A DNA stretch of 48,369 bases. Origin: Pseudomonadota bacterium. Its GTDB lineage: Bacteria > Campylobacterota > Campylobacteria > Campylobacterales > Campylobacteraceae. Below are positions 1 to 8,644 of the stretch, one piece after another; positions within the stretch are counted from its first letter, which is position 1; each line of letters begins with the position of its first letter. The DNA is taken from the NCBI GenBank assembly GCA_002746565.1, contig PDPI01000028.1, forward strand, positions 1 to 48,369, in the 5' to 3' direction. The notes below the pieces were generated by a model that was not told where the DNA came from, did not search any database, and saw only the letters and a list, made by a program, of their open reading frames with translations. A program made the translations under genes and the position numbers.

Positions 1-1399
1 CGAAATAAGGGTTATATTGAAATACGTGGAGAATGAACGATAAAACTGAAAAAATGAGTTTCACCGAAATAAGGGTTATATTGAAATGTAGGTTTTTATG
101 AGCTTGACGAAGTGGCGATTGAGTTTCACCGAAATAAGGGTTATATTGAAATAGAGGCGATGGCAAAAAGGGAACTATTGTAGAAAGGTTTCACCGAAAT
201 AAGGGTTATATTGAAATGGGCTTTGCAAGCTCGTATCCTTTGGCGTGGTTTCTGTTTCACCGAAATAAGGGTTATATTGAAATCAATATTCCAGATCTAA
301 ATACAATAGCAAAAATCAAAGTTTCACCGAAATAAGGGTTATATTGAAATTCTTTGGGGAGTTCTGTTTATTTTTATGGTATTTTTGTTTCACCGAAATA
401 AGGGTTATATTGAAATATTGATGAGCATAGTGGCGAATATGATGTCAAAAAGGTTTCACCGAAATAAGGGTTATATTGAAATTATGATTGCAAAGTTTAA
501 ACAAATTCAATTAGGAAGTTTCACCGAAATAAGGGTTATATTGAAATGGGGCATACACAAGTATGAAAAGGAAATGAGGATAAGTTTCACCGAAATAAGG
601 GTTATATTGAAATTTGACCACATAGCCTTAGAATCTATACATCTTAAAGTTTCACCGAAATAAGGGTTATATTGAAATACTATAAATGCTTCAACTTCTT
701 TACATGTAAAAAAGTTTCACCGAAATAAGGGTTATATTGAAATGACTTAACAAAATCCTACACAGGCTTTAAAAATCGTTTCACCGAAATAAGGGTTATA
801 TTGAAATGCGAATAGTTTAAACAAAGACAATCTTGGAGCAAGTTTCACCGAAATAAGGGTTATATTGAAATACGTAGGCTTCTGTCTTGCTCTTACCTAA
901 CCTAAATGGTTTCACCGAAATAAGGGTTATATTGAAATTCTTCTTGGGATCAGAAGAAGGGGTTAGGGTATTAAGTTTCACCGAAATAAGGGTTATATTG
1001 AAATCCATCTCCATTTATTTTCTTAAGACGACTTAATATAGTTTCACCGAAATAAGGGTTATATTGAAATAAGAAGGCGAAAGCTTAGGCAAAAAGGTTG
1101 CCGAACGTTTCACCGAAATAAGGGTTATATTGAAATATAGCACTTCCTTCACCTCCGTGCCATATCATATAGTTTCACCGAAATAAGGGTTATATTGAAA
1201 TGATTTTATATGAAAAGTTTATGGATGAGAGCTTGGCGTTTCACCGAAATAAGGGTTATATTGAAATTCTGTTAATTTTTTCATATTTAGTCCTTTAGTT
1301 TTTGTTTCACCAAAATAAGGGTTATATTGAAATGTGTTTTTATTCCAAGTTATAGAGAAATCGTTTTGGGTTTCACCGAAATAAGAGTTATATTGAAAT
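1..1399 (+). CRISPR. CRISPR array, 22 repeats (first one truncated by the window edge), 21 spacers
   Basis: A 30-bp repeat starting GTTTCACC and ending ATTGAAAT recurs at 58, 123, 188, 254, 321, 387, 453, 518, 584, 649, 714, 778, 842, 909, 975, 1041, 1107, 1172, 1238, 1304 and 1370. Positions 1-23 are the last 23 bases of a further copy. Spacers are 34-37 bp and I see no duplicates. All repeats look identical except the last two: the copy at 1304 has G to A in CACCGAAA, and the copy at 1370 has G to A in AAGGG. Degenerate terminal repeats mark the leader-distal end, so the leader and the rest of the array lie left of the window and transcription runs left to right. The 8-base 3' end ATTGAAAT is the usual 5' handle of Cas6-processed crRNAs (type I-A/I-B/III). 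No intact cas gene is in the window, so the subtype is not proven. Confidence 0.98.
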
Positions 1400-1407
1400 T
1401 TGCATGA

Positions 1408-1680
1408 ACTAAAAAAGCCGAGATAAGTATCGACAATATCAAAGTAGATAAACTAGCAAAAGAATATCTAATAGAAATCAAAAAATCAGATAGTGATGTA
1501 TAAGCTGTAAAATGGCAAGTCTTGCCTTATCTTTATAAATTAAAACAAAAAGGTATAGAGAAAAAAGAAAAAATTGAATTTATTGAAAAAAATAAACAAG
1601 ATAAAAAAATACATTACATTAATATGTTTTATTTTTTTAAAGTATTCAATGGTATTTTTCCTTCACAATTTTTGTCCTAA
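1408..1680 (+). pseudogene. cas4: Remnant of cas4 (CRISPR adaptation exonuclease), middle/C-terminal part with internal stop
   Basis: The frame starting at 1408 translates to a Cas4-like stretch: IDNIKVDKLAKEYLIEIKKS, then Asp-Ser-Asp-Val, a TAA at 1501-1503, AVKWQVLPYLYKLKQKGIEK and a Lys/Glu-rich tail to TAA 1678-1680. The E-x-K of LIEIKKS matches motif III of the PD-(D/E)XK nuclease fold, and W-Q-x3-Y-x-Y-x-L-x4-GI is the typical following Cas4 helix. The internal TAA probably replaces GAA. The N-terminal half is missing because the CRISPR array ends only about 9 bases upstream and the frame is closed by TGA at 1405. I see no C-terminal cysteine cluster of the Fe-S site. The fragment cannot encode a working Cas4. 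Recognition is by eye from family knowledge. Confidence 0.72.
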
Positions 1681-2425
1681 TGTATTCTAATGATCCAATC
1701 ATTTTTTCATTTCGCCTACGTCCACATCACTGAAAGTATGAGATTACTCTCTTGCCCCAATAAATTCTTTATATTTTATTACAAAAATTCAATAATGTAT
1801 TCTATCGGATTAGACAATTATTGTGATTTATTAAAATTTAAGAAATAGATGAGAATATAAAACTTTTACACAAATTACTGTGATTAAAAAAATAATATTA
1901 ATGGCTCATTTTGTATAAAAAATGAGCTATATAATTCACTGAAATATTTAGAAAATAAAATATAGTAAACATATATTTGAGTAGGTTTTTAATGTGGCAA
2001 TTTTCTGTGAGGAAATCCAAATATAAAAAGAAAAACTAAATTCAGAGGTTGGAGAGTGAGATTTACCCTCAGCTTTGCATATTTTTCCAAGAAGTTATGG
2101 CAAAACATACGAATTGATTCTAATTGTTAGTGGTTATTTGCATAGTTTATTTTATATTACCATTTCCTTTTATGTTTGGTTTTATAAAGAGAAAATTGGC
2201 TTTCTTTTTGTTATATTGCGTAGGGTTTGTAAAGTAAATTATCTAACCTGTTCCCAAAAAGATTTTCCACATACGACAAGAGGTTTTAAGCTAGAATATA
2301 TGAAGATATCAAAGGCTTATGAGAGATGATATATGCCTGACTTATTTAGTGTTAGTGGTAAATTAATGAACATTTTAAGTAAAATTGAATATGATTACAA
2401 ATATATTTCATAAAAGGAAAATTTG
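1681..2425. other. Gene-poor region between the cas4 remnant and the TonB receptor
   Basis: About 740 bp of very AT-rich DNA with no convincing gene. An 84-codon open frame at 2075-2329 lacks a ribosome binding site and resembles no family I know. Minus-strand frames around 1650-1750 give short protein-like pieces broken by stops and frame changes, so this may be further decayed accessory DNA. A hairpin lies at 1904-1927. The last 80 bases must hold the TonB receptor promoter; I see no strong -35/-10 pair and only a weak, unconvincing Fur-box-like AT tract. Confidence 0.5.
1904..1927. terminator. 9-bp perfect hairpin, possible terminator
   Basis: GCTCATTTT and AAAATGAGC flank a 6-base loop. 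On the minus strand the stem is followed by an AT tract with a run of Ts. No neighbouring gene clearly needs it, so it may belong to decayed DNA. Confidence 0.35.
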
Positions 2426-4399
2426 ATGAAAAAGATAAGTTTGGTTGCTAGTATTTTTTGTTTGTGTGTGGTTGCTAATTTGCATGCCAATGATGAAGAA
2501 AGTGATTATGTTGTAACGGTTAAAACAAATAGTCAAGTTGTGGATACTGCGGGGAGTTTTTCTGTTGTTAGTCAAGATGAGATTAAAAAAATAAATGCAG
2601 ATTCCATGCAAAAGGTTCTTGAAAATACCGTTGGCATTAGTGTAACTGCAAATAGTAGATCTATAAATGGGCGAAAAAATATAACTTTTCGAGGTATGGA
2701 CTCTAAGCATACAGCTATTTTAATCGATGGAAACAGAGTTTCAAATACGGATGCCCAGATAGGTCATAGTGATTTTCAGTATGACTGGATTCCTGTCGAT
2801 CAGATCCAAAAGGTTGAAGTTGTAAGGGGTCCTATGAGCTCACTTTATGGTTCAAAAGCTCTAGGAGGGGTTATAAATATCATTACCAAAAAGCCTAAAG
2901 ATTCCTTTAATGCAAACATTGATACAAAATTTTCCTTTCCAGATGGAGGAGAGGGTAAAAGCAAGGGTATTTCAGCCTATGCTGCTAAGAGATTTGATAA
3001 ATTTTCTTTTTCTTTGAGTGCTGAGAAAAAAGTAAAAGATGAAGTGCAAAAAATCGAAAATGGTGTTTTAAATTCTGAGTTTGAAGGTTTGGACGTGTTG
3101 AGTGGAAACTTAAAGCTTGGATACGATCTAAGTGAGAGTTCAGATATAAGTTTGTCCTTATTACAAGGAAAAGAATATAGAGAATCAACTGTGGCAGGAA
3201 AGCATTATGATAAATACTACGATATAGACAAAGGTCTTTACTCTTTGGCTTTTAATCAGCAAACCCATTTTGGTGGATTTAATATTAAAGGAAATTGGAC
3301 TAGAAGTAAGTCATACAGTGCCCAGGTTACGAAAACCCATACTCTAGAAGATAAGGCATTATCCACTGAATTTTATGCGGACATTTTACCAGATCATTAT
3401 ATAGTTGTTGGCGCTGAGTATAAAAAAGATTCCTACAAGGCAAAATACGATAAGGATACCTATAAACCCCATCCTTTGGCTCCTGTGGAACTGCCAGCTG
3501 TCAATTTTAAGGGTGATACGGATAATATATCTTTTTATGCCCAAGATGAGATAAGTTTTATGGATAAATTTTTATTGACCATTGGTGGAAGATATGATTA
3601 TCATAGCCAGTTCCATGGGCAATTATCTCCAAAGGCTTATTTAGTTTATAGATTGGCGGATAATCATAGGCTAAAAACTGGTTATGGAAAGGGCTTTAAT
3701 GCTCCAACTATCACCCAAAATTCCGATGATTATAGTGCTTTGAATATGATGGGAACCAGCATGAGTACTGATAATCTTAGAATGTTTAAGGGAAATTCAG
3801 ATCTAAAGCCGGAGATTACAGATACTTATGAGCTAGGATATGAATATTTTGATGATTTGCATTCATTTAAGCTTACTGGCTTTTACAATGATATTTCAAA
3901 TCTCATAACAACTTCAAGTACTGGGGCTAGATCTGAGGTTTTAGGACTTGGAGTTTTGGATGAAAAATATGTAAATGTTGCTTCAGCCACAACTAGTGGT
4001 TTTGAACTAGAATTTACAAGAAGGTCCCTTTTGCCAAATCTAGGATTTGGATTTTACTACACTTATCTACATTCAAAGGATAAAGATAAGCACAGGGAGT
4101 TAAATTTCAGACCAGAGCACAAGGTTAATGTGAATTTGGATTATGATATAAACGATATGTTGCAAACAAGCCTTAGATATTCTTACACAGGAAAACAAAA
4201 AAATTATAGGGATGAAGATAAAGAGGTAGATACCCTAAAAGGCTTCTCTACTCTATCCCTTCAGGTTTCGGCAAAAACATCCAAAGACTTTACCATAAGA
4301 GGTGGAATTGATAATATCCTAGATGAAAAACTAGATGAAGCTTATAATTATCAGTTGCCAGATAGAACATACTATATTGGTGTAAATTATAAGTTCTAA
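2426..4399 (+). CDS. TonB-dependent outer-membrane receptor (siderophore receptor, CfrA/CirA type)
   Basis: Predicted outer-membrane beta-barrel importer of a ferric siderophore, energised by TonB-ExbBD; 657 aa. The N-terminus is a signal peptide (MKKISLVASIFCLCVVANLHA). The region from about residue 27 (SDYVVTVKT) looks like a TonB box followed by the plug domain, with the hallmark stretches NITFRGMDSKHTAILIDGNR and VEVVRGPMSSLYGSKALGGV near residues 90-150. The rest alternates short beta-strands and ends in an aromatic-rich strand with terminal Phe (YYIGVNYKF), as outer-membrane barrels do. A TTG directly precedes the ATG; I chose ATG 2426 because AAGGAAA sits 8 bases upstream. The gene is monocistronic with a hairpin after the stop. 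The substrate cannot be read from sequence; the plug resembles enterobactin/catecholate receptors of Campylobacter. Confidence 0.93.
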   Translation: MKKISLVASIFCLCVVANLHANDEESDYVVTVKTNSQVVDTAGSFSVVSQDEIKKINADSMQKVLENTVGISVTANSRSINGRKNITFRGMDSKHTAILIDGNRVSNTDAQIGHSDFQYDWIPVDQIQKVEVVRGPMSSLYGSKALGGVINIITKKPKDSFNANIDTKFSFPDGGEGKSKGISAYAAKRFDKFSFSLSAEKKVKDEVQKIENGVLNSEFEGLDVLSGNLKLGYDLSESSDISLSLLQGKEYRESTVAGKHYDKYYDIDKGLYSLAFNQQTHFGGFNIKGNWTRSKSYSAQVTKTHTLEDKALSTEFYADILPDHYIVVGAEYKKDSYKAKYDKDTYKPHPLAPVELPAVNFKGDTDNISFYAQDEISFMDKFLLTIGGRYDYHSQFHGQLSPKAYLVYRLADNHRLKTGYGKGFNAPTITQNSDDYSALNMMGTSMSTDNLRMFKGNSDLKPEITDTYELGYEYFDDLHSFKLTGFYNDISNLITTSSTGARSEVLGLGVLDEKYVNVASATTSGFELEFTRRSLLPNLGFGFYYTYLHSKDKDKHRELNFRPEHKVNVNLDYDINDMLQTSLRYSYTGKQKNYRDEDKEVDTLKGFSTLSLQVSAKTSKDFTIRGGIDNILDEKLDEAYNYQLPDRTYYIGVNYKF

Positions 4400-4407
4400 T
4401 CATTTAT

Positions 4408-4439
4408 GTCCCACATACACCCAGTAAGCTATGTGGGGC
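4408..4439 (+). terminator. Hairpin after the TonB receptor gene
   Basis: CCCACATA (4410-4417) pairs with TATGTGGG (4430-4437), extended by a G-U and a G-C pair. Only a weak T-rich tail follows, so termination strength is uncertain. Confidence 0.45.
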
Positions 4440-4549
4440 ATTAAAATATCTTATCCCCGATCTTAATAAGTACCAATTCTAACCTATAAAATACCTTGTC
4501 TATCTCATTTTTTAAAATAGCCATCTCCCATCCTTTATTTGTAAAATAA

Positions 4550-4611
4550 TTTCATTGTAAATCAATGCCCATCCGTTTTCGGCACTGACTAAATCCATAT
4601 TTAGTCAGTGC
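4550..4611 (-). repeat. Dispersed hairpin element, copy A
   Basis: GCACTGACTAAAT (4582-4594) and ATTTAGTCAGTGC (4599-4611) form a perfect 13-bp stem with a 4-base loop. Read on the minus strand, the element and its flank (TCAGTGCCGAAAACGGATGG...) match 30817-30866 on the plus strand with few changes and one 6-base gap. It lies about 75 bp upstream of the S24 repressor gene. Confidence 0.65.
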
Positions 4612-4687
4612 TTAATCAAAATATATTTTACATTTTTTTTAAAATATGTTACAATAAAATTTCATTTTGAAATATTAAGGAGTTAAA

Positions 4688-5344
4688 ATGCCAAATTTAG
4701 AGGAAGTTTTAGGTCGTATCAAAGATATAATTTCAGAAGAGATAGGTCAAAAAAAGGTTTATGATAAGGATGTCGCTGATATTTTAGGCATAAATAAGCT
4801 AACCCTAGCCACCATGAAAAAAAGACAAAAAATTCCCTATGGTCAAATTTTAGATTTTTGTGCCAAACGAAAAATTTCCATAAATTGGCTTTTTTACAAC
4901 CAAATAATAGATTCACTCAAGAGTGAAACAGAAAAATTTATACGGGTTAGATACTTTAGAGACATTTATGCTTCAGCTGGGGGCGGGGCTGAGAATTATG
5001 ATTTGCAAGAAGAATTTTTACATGTGGATTGGCAAACCTTTTCTTGTATGAATGTTTTAGATGCCAAAAGCATAGAGGCTATAAATGTTATAGGCGATAG
5101 CATGGAGCCCACCTTAGATGATCAAAATGTGGTATTTGTGGATAAAAGTCAAACAAATATAAATAAAGGAGGCATTTTCATAGTCTCAACCCCAGGTGGA
5201 CTTTTCATAAAAAGATTGCAAATTAAATCAGATGGAACTATAGATCTAATCTCGGATAATAAATCCTATGGAGTAGAAAATGTAAGAATAGAAGATGTTA
5301 CTATCTTAGGTCGTGTTGTGGGGTCCATAAGTGGGGTTGGGTAA
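4688..5344 (+). CDS. S24 family (LexA/CI-like) transcriptional repressor
   Basis: 218 aa. The N-terminal 75 residues form a CI-type helix-turn-helix domain (about 26-50, VYDKDVADILGINKLTLATM). The C-terminal half is a LexA/UmuD-type S24 self-cleaving domain: a YASAGGG segment with the likely Ala97-Gly98 cleavage bond, Ser138 in GDSMEPTL as nucleophile and Lys175 in GGLFIKRL as general base. Such proteins repress target genes and are inactivated by RecA-stimulated autoproteolysis. The start is supported by AAGGAG about 6 bases upstream. Campylobacters lack a classical LexA, so a chromosomal S24 repressor away from any visible prophage is a candidate stress regulator or a prophage relic. No phage genes are next to it; its targets are unknown. 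The dispersed hairpin element lies just upstream and could be an operator. Confidence 0.9.
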   Translation: MPNLEEVLGRIKDIISEEIGQKKVYDKDVADILGINKLTLATMKKRQKIPYGQILDFCAKRKISINWLFYNQIIDSLKSETEKFIRVRYFRDIYASAGGGAENYDLQEEFLHVDWQTFSCMNVLDAKSIEAINVIGDSMEPTLDDQNVVFVDKSQTNINKGGIFIVSTPGGLFIKRLQIKSDGTIDLISDNKSYGVENVRIEDVTILGRVVGSISGVG

Positions 5345-5381
5345 GTGAGGTGGGAGTAAAATTGTCTATCAATTTAAAGAA

Positions 5382-5436
5382 ATTTTGCGAGAGGCAAAGC
5401 ACCTTAAAAATATCAAAATACTTCGCCCCGCAAAAA
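5382..5436. terminator. Imperfect long hairpin between two convergent genes
   Basis: AATTTTGCGAGAGGC pairs imperfectly with GCCCCGCAAAAATT about 40 bases on, between the ends of the S24 repressor gene (+) and ppiB (-). It may serve as a bidirectional terminator. Confidence 0.35.
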
Positions 5437-5925
5437 TTACAAGTTTTCTTTTATCTCTATGCTTTTTATTTTATCGCCTTGTTGTATTTGGCTCAAAATT
5501 TTCAAACTTTCATCATCAAGTAAATCTCCAAAGATAGTATGCACTCCATCTAGGTGAGGCTGAGGAGCATGGCAGATAAAAAACTGACTTCCGCCCGTAT
5601 CTTTTCCTGCGTGCGCCATGGATAAAGTTCCTTTTTGGTGTTTATGGACATTTTTATCGCATTCGCATTTTATTTGCCACTTTGGTCCACCTGTTCCTGT
5701 TCCCACAGGACAACCTCCCTGGGCTACAAAGCCTGGAATTACCCTATGAAAGTTTAGATCATCATAAAATCCATCATTTGCTAAAGTTGCAAAGTTTGCC
5801 ACTGTGTTTGGGGTTTCTTCTGGATAAAGTTTAACCCTCATGTCGCCCCTATCTGTATGGATAATGGCAAAGGCAAATTTGTCTAACTCTTCCTTTGAAT
5901 ATTCGTAAACCTTTAAGTTTCTCAT
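5437..5925 (-). CDS. ppiB: Cyclophilin-type peptidyl-prolyl cis-trans isomerase
   Basis: 162 aa cyclophilin fold, catalysing isomerisation of X-Pro bonds in protein folding. Visible family signatures are [20 protein letters not shown] with the catalytic Arg in [34 protein letters not shown], and [11 protein letters not shown]. There is no signal peptide, so it acts in the cytoplasm like E. coli PpiB. AAGGAAA lies 7 bases upstream of the ATG. It follows yebC by 24 bp on the same strand and is probably co-transcribed with it. This is an ordinary housekeeping gene. Confidence 0.95.
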   Translation of the reverse strand: MRNLKVYEYSKEELDKFAFAIIHTDRGDMRVKLYPEETPNTVANFATLANDGFYDDLNFHRVIPGFVAQGGCPVGTGTGGPKWQIKCECDKNVHKHQKGTLSMAHAGKDTGGSQFFICHAPQPHLDGVHTIFGDLLDDESLKILSQIQQGDKIKSIEIKENL

Positions 5926-5949
5926 TTTTTTCCTTTTGTGTATTAAAGT

Positions 5950-6657
5950 TTATTCTATATTTGTATAAACAGCTTGGACGTCATCATCGTCTTCTAGCCT
6001 ATCTAAAAGCTTATCTATATCATTCATTTGTTCTTCAGAAAAGCTAACAGGATTTGTTGCTATGCGTTGCAGGGAAGCTTTTTTAACGTTTATATTTAAT
6101 TTTTCAAGTTCATTTGACAAGGAGCCAAAGGAGGTGTAATCCCCATAAACATAAACATTTTCATTTTCTTCTTCAAGCTCTTCAAGTCCTGCATCTATAA
6201 GCTCAAGTTCAAGCTCTTCTAGATCAAGCTCACCCTTTTCAAACTCAAAAACTGCCTTACGTGAGAACATAAATTCCAAACTGCCATTTTGCAACATTTG
6301 CCCACCGCATTTTCCAAAACTAGCTTTCACATTTGCAACTGTTCTTGTGGGATTATCTGTGGCACATTCTACAAAAACCAAGGCTCCATGGGGAGCTTTC
6401 CCTTCATAATTTACCTCTTTTATATCAGCCGCATCTTTTCCGCTAGCCCTTTTTATGGCTGCATCTATATTGTCTTTTGGCATATTTTCAGCCTTAGCAG
6501 CAAGTATAGCAGAGCGAAGTTTTGGATTCATATCCGGATCTTCTCCACCTTCTTTAGCAGCAACGGTTATACTTTTTGACAATTTTGGAAAAATCTTAGA
6601 CATCTTGTCCCAACGCTTTTCCTTAGCAGCACGTCTATATTCAAATGCTCTTCCCAT
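5950..6657 (-). CDS. yebC: YebC/PmpR family protein (TACO1-like)
   Basis: 235 aa, the usual family length. The N-terminus [20 protein letters not shown] and the block [20 protein letters not shown] are diagnostic. YebC proteins were named transcriptional regulators; more recent work places this family at ribosomes, helping synthesis of proline-rich stretches. An ATG two codons upstream (6663) overlaps the ribosome binding site, so I chose the ATG at 6657, which AAGGA precedes by 5 bases. The very acidic C-terminal domain is normal for the family. It is the first gene of a two-gene unit with ppiB. Confidence 0.95.
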   Translation of the reverse strand: MGRAFEYRRAAKEKRWDKMSKIFPKLSKSITVAAKEGGEDPDMNPKLRSAILAAKAENMPKDNIDAAIKRASGKDAADIKEVNYEGKAPHGALVFVECATDNPTRTVANVKASFGKCGGQMLQNGSLEFMFSRKAVFEFEKGELDLEELELELIDAGLEELEEENENVYVYGDYTSFGSLSNELEKLNINVKKASLQRIATNPVSFSEEQMNDIDKLLDRLEDDDDVQAVYTNIE

Positions 6658-7297
6658 ATACATCCTTAAAAAATTTTACTTGGCATTATATCAGCTGAGC
6701 GTTAAAAAAATGTTGAAATATGAAGAAAAATAAAGGATGATTGGCAGATATCTAAAAGTAAAATTAAAAATGATGGTAAATTCTAATATAACTTTCAAAA
6801 AGTCTTATAAACTTCAAGTTTGAACTTCAAAAGTTTTAAACAAAAATAAGAAACTGTGATATTTAAAAAAGATATAACTCTATCATATAGAGCCATATGA
6901 TAGAGTTTATGGAAACCTCCAAAAACACTACCCGTTAGCTCTATTGTAAATAAAGCATTAGATGGATTGCTAGATGAAAATAAAACATCGATCTAGATAA
7001 AGTAGAAAAATTAAAAGTCTTATTTCCAGATAAATAAATAGACGAGTTAATAATGTTCTTAAAAAGTGAATATGAGTTATAATGCATAAGGATCAAAATT
7101 AAGTTGTACTTAGAAGCCAAAGGGACTTTACACACTATATGCTTAAATTCGCTAACTCTAATGACAATATTGATATAGGTAAGCTTGAATATGTAATCTC
7201 TTTGTTTTTAACCGAGATGACTATACTAAAAATTTATCATTTTTACTAGATAATGATAATAAATGGAAATTTGTCCCTACTTTGTCCCTACAATGGG
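6658..7297. other. Intergenic stretch with hairpin and decayed coding fragment
   Basis: 640 bp without an intact gene. It holds a 13-bp hairpin (6876-6907). A 46-codon open fragment at 7109-7249 (plus strand) reads LRSQRDFTHYMLKFANSNDN and on, without a start codon or ribosome site and unlike any family I recognise. An 11-bp tandem repeat, TTTGTCCCTAC twice, lies at 7270-7291 just beyond the 3' end of the next gene. The composition is more AT-rich than the neighbouring housekeeping genes, which suggests eroded accessory DNA. Confidence 0.5.
6876..6907 (-). terminator. Strong hairpin with T-rich tail on the minus strand
   Basis: AACTCTATCATAT and ATATGATAGAGTT form a perfect 13-bp stem with a 6-base loop. 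On the minus strand ATATCTTTTTT follows, as in a Rho-independent terminator. It could end transcription from the membrane protein gene at 7298-8611 or from a lost gene. Confidence 0.5.
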
Positions 7298-8611
7298 TTA
7301 ATGTAAATTTGTATTAATAGAAAATATTATTTTATTTGTGCCTGTTTTATAATTTTCATATTTTATACTAATTGTTTTTCCATATAAAATCATTTCCAGT
7401 TCTTGTTTATTTTTTATAATTTCTAATATATTTATAATAAAATCAACATTAAGTGATTTTAGCACTAAAACTTTGCAAATATCTACAAATAAATTATATG
7501 ATTTTTCAATATCATCACTTTTAAAATAAAAATTTAAATAAATTTGCAATTTAGTAACACATTCTAGCTTGCCTTCTGTTTTGTAGTAAAGATTGCTATT
7601 TTCTTCATGAATATACTTTTGATTTGAATAGCCATACCAAATATCATCATGAGATTTTTTGTATTCATCAATAAAGATATCATGATGGATTAAAAATGAA
7701 TTTGCTATAAATGGATGCCAACCCTTTTCAATATCTAGCTTACGAGGATTGTTTCTTATTTTATTCAGTTGTTTCGTGTCTTTTATTGATTTTTCAATAT
7801 CTGTTTTATTTAGTTTGTAAGAACTTAAATTTTGACTCCATCTTTCAAAGTTTTTGCTATCTATATTAAAAGCTAGTAATCCTTTAAGTTTGACATATCT
7901 ATTAAGTTTTTCATCGTGTTTTGTTAAAAAATTTAAAGTTACAAATGCGGTTTCATATCTGACCAACATAAAGAAAACATAAAAATAAGGAATAATCATG
8001 GTGGATAAAAATAGTGGTATAAAAAAATCATAAAATGTTTTAGTTTGAGTGAATTCATTAAAATTTGTGATGTATTTATTTATTGTTAAGATGACGATAA
8101 TGCAAGCTAAAAGAAGCAAAATAAAATTTGCAAATTTTGATATATGTTGATTATTTTCTTCTTTTTCATATATTAATTTTGTTGTCGTAAAAAATACGGT
8201 GAGCAATATAAATAAAATCTCAAATAATAAATTAAAGGTATAAAAATTAAGAATAAATTGAAATATAATTGCTAACGAAATAGCATTTTTTATAGCGGAC
8301 TTAATAGTGTATGTTTTGTGCTTAAAATGTGTTAATATTCCAATTGAGATTAGCCAATATATAAAGTTTTTAATTTGATGATTTTCCCATAATCCAACTT
8401 TATTTAACAGATAAAGTACAGCCATAGAATACAAAAACATAAATGAAAGTGGGATTATAATCTTAGCATGAAAAAATGTATTTAATAAAGTTTTTAGTGA
8501 TTTTAATATCTCTTGGTTTTTGTCTTTGTAAAAGGCAAAAGATACAAATGCGATAAGTATGATTCCTATGGCAATTTCTCTTGTGTTAAAAATACTTTCT
8601 AAACTTTGCAT
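7298..8611 (-). CDS. Hypothetical multi-pass membrane protein with C-terminal soluble domain
   Basis: 437 aa; no family recognised. About six hydrophobic segments fill residues 10-235 (for example AIGIILIAFVSFAF, IIIPLSFMFLYSMAVLYL, FANFILLLLACIIVILTI). A soluble C-terminal domain of about 200 residues contains GWHPFIANSFLIHHDIFIDE and a Tyr/Lys/Asn-rich tail. It is very rich in Ile, Asn, Lys and Phe. No good ribosome binding site precedes the ATG. It lies alone between an empty stretch and a decayed transposase, so it is probably horizontally acquired accessory DNA. Membrane plus cytoplasmic-domain architecture is compatible with a sensor or defence role, but nothing in the sequence proves that. 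Confidence 0.7.
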   Translation of the reverse strand: MQSLESIFNTREIAIGIILIAFVSFAFYKDKNQEILKSLKTLLNTFFHAKIIIPLSFMFLYSMAVLYLLNKVGLWENHQIKNFIYWLISIGILTHFKHKTYTIKSAIKNAISLAIIFQFILNFYTFNLLFEILFILLTVFFTTTKLIYEKEENNQHISKFANFILLLLACIIVILTINKYITNFNEFTQTKTFYDFFIPLFLSTMIIPYFYVFFMLVRYETAFVTLNFLTKHDEKLNRYVKLKGLLAFNIDSKNFERWSQNLSSYKLNKTDIEKSIKDTKQLNKIRNNPRKLDIEKGWHPFIANSFLIHHDIFIDEYKKSHDDIWYGYSNQKYIHEENSNLYYKTEGKLECVTKLQIYLNFYFKSDDIEKSYNLFVDICKVLVLKSLNVDFIINILEIIKNKQELEMILYGKTISIKYENYKTGTNKIIFSINTNLH

Positions 8612-8644
8612 ATTGAAAAGGTTCTAGACTAGCAAACCCCTTTC

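Noticed and set aside
376..1014. Open reading frames of 65-95 codons across the CRISPR array (both strands)
   Set aside because: They are made of repeats read in frame with spacers; the repeated peptide comes from the CRISPR repeat, not a gene.
2075..2329. 84-codon open frame upstream of the TonB receptor
   Set aside because: No ribosome site, no family resemblance and composition like the surrounding non-coding AT-rich DNA.
2340..2425. Fur box upstream of the TonB receptor
   Set aside because: Only a loose AT-rich resemblance; no convincing inverted hexamers.
4688..5344. Prophage at the S24 repressor
   Set aside because: No integrase, terminase or structural genes are nearby; flanks are ordinary chromosomal genes.
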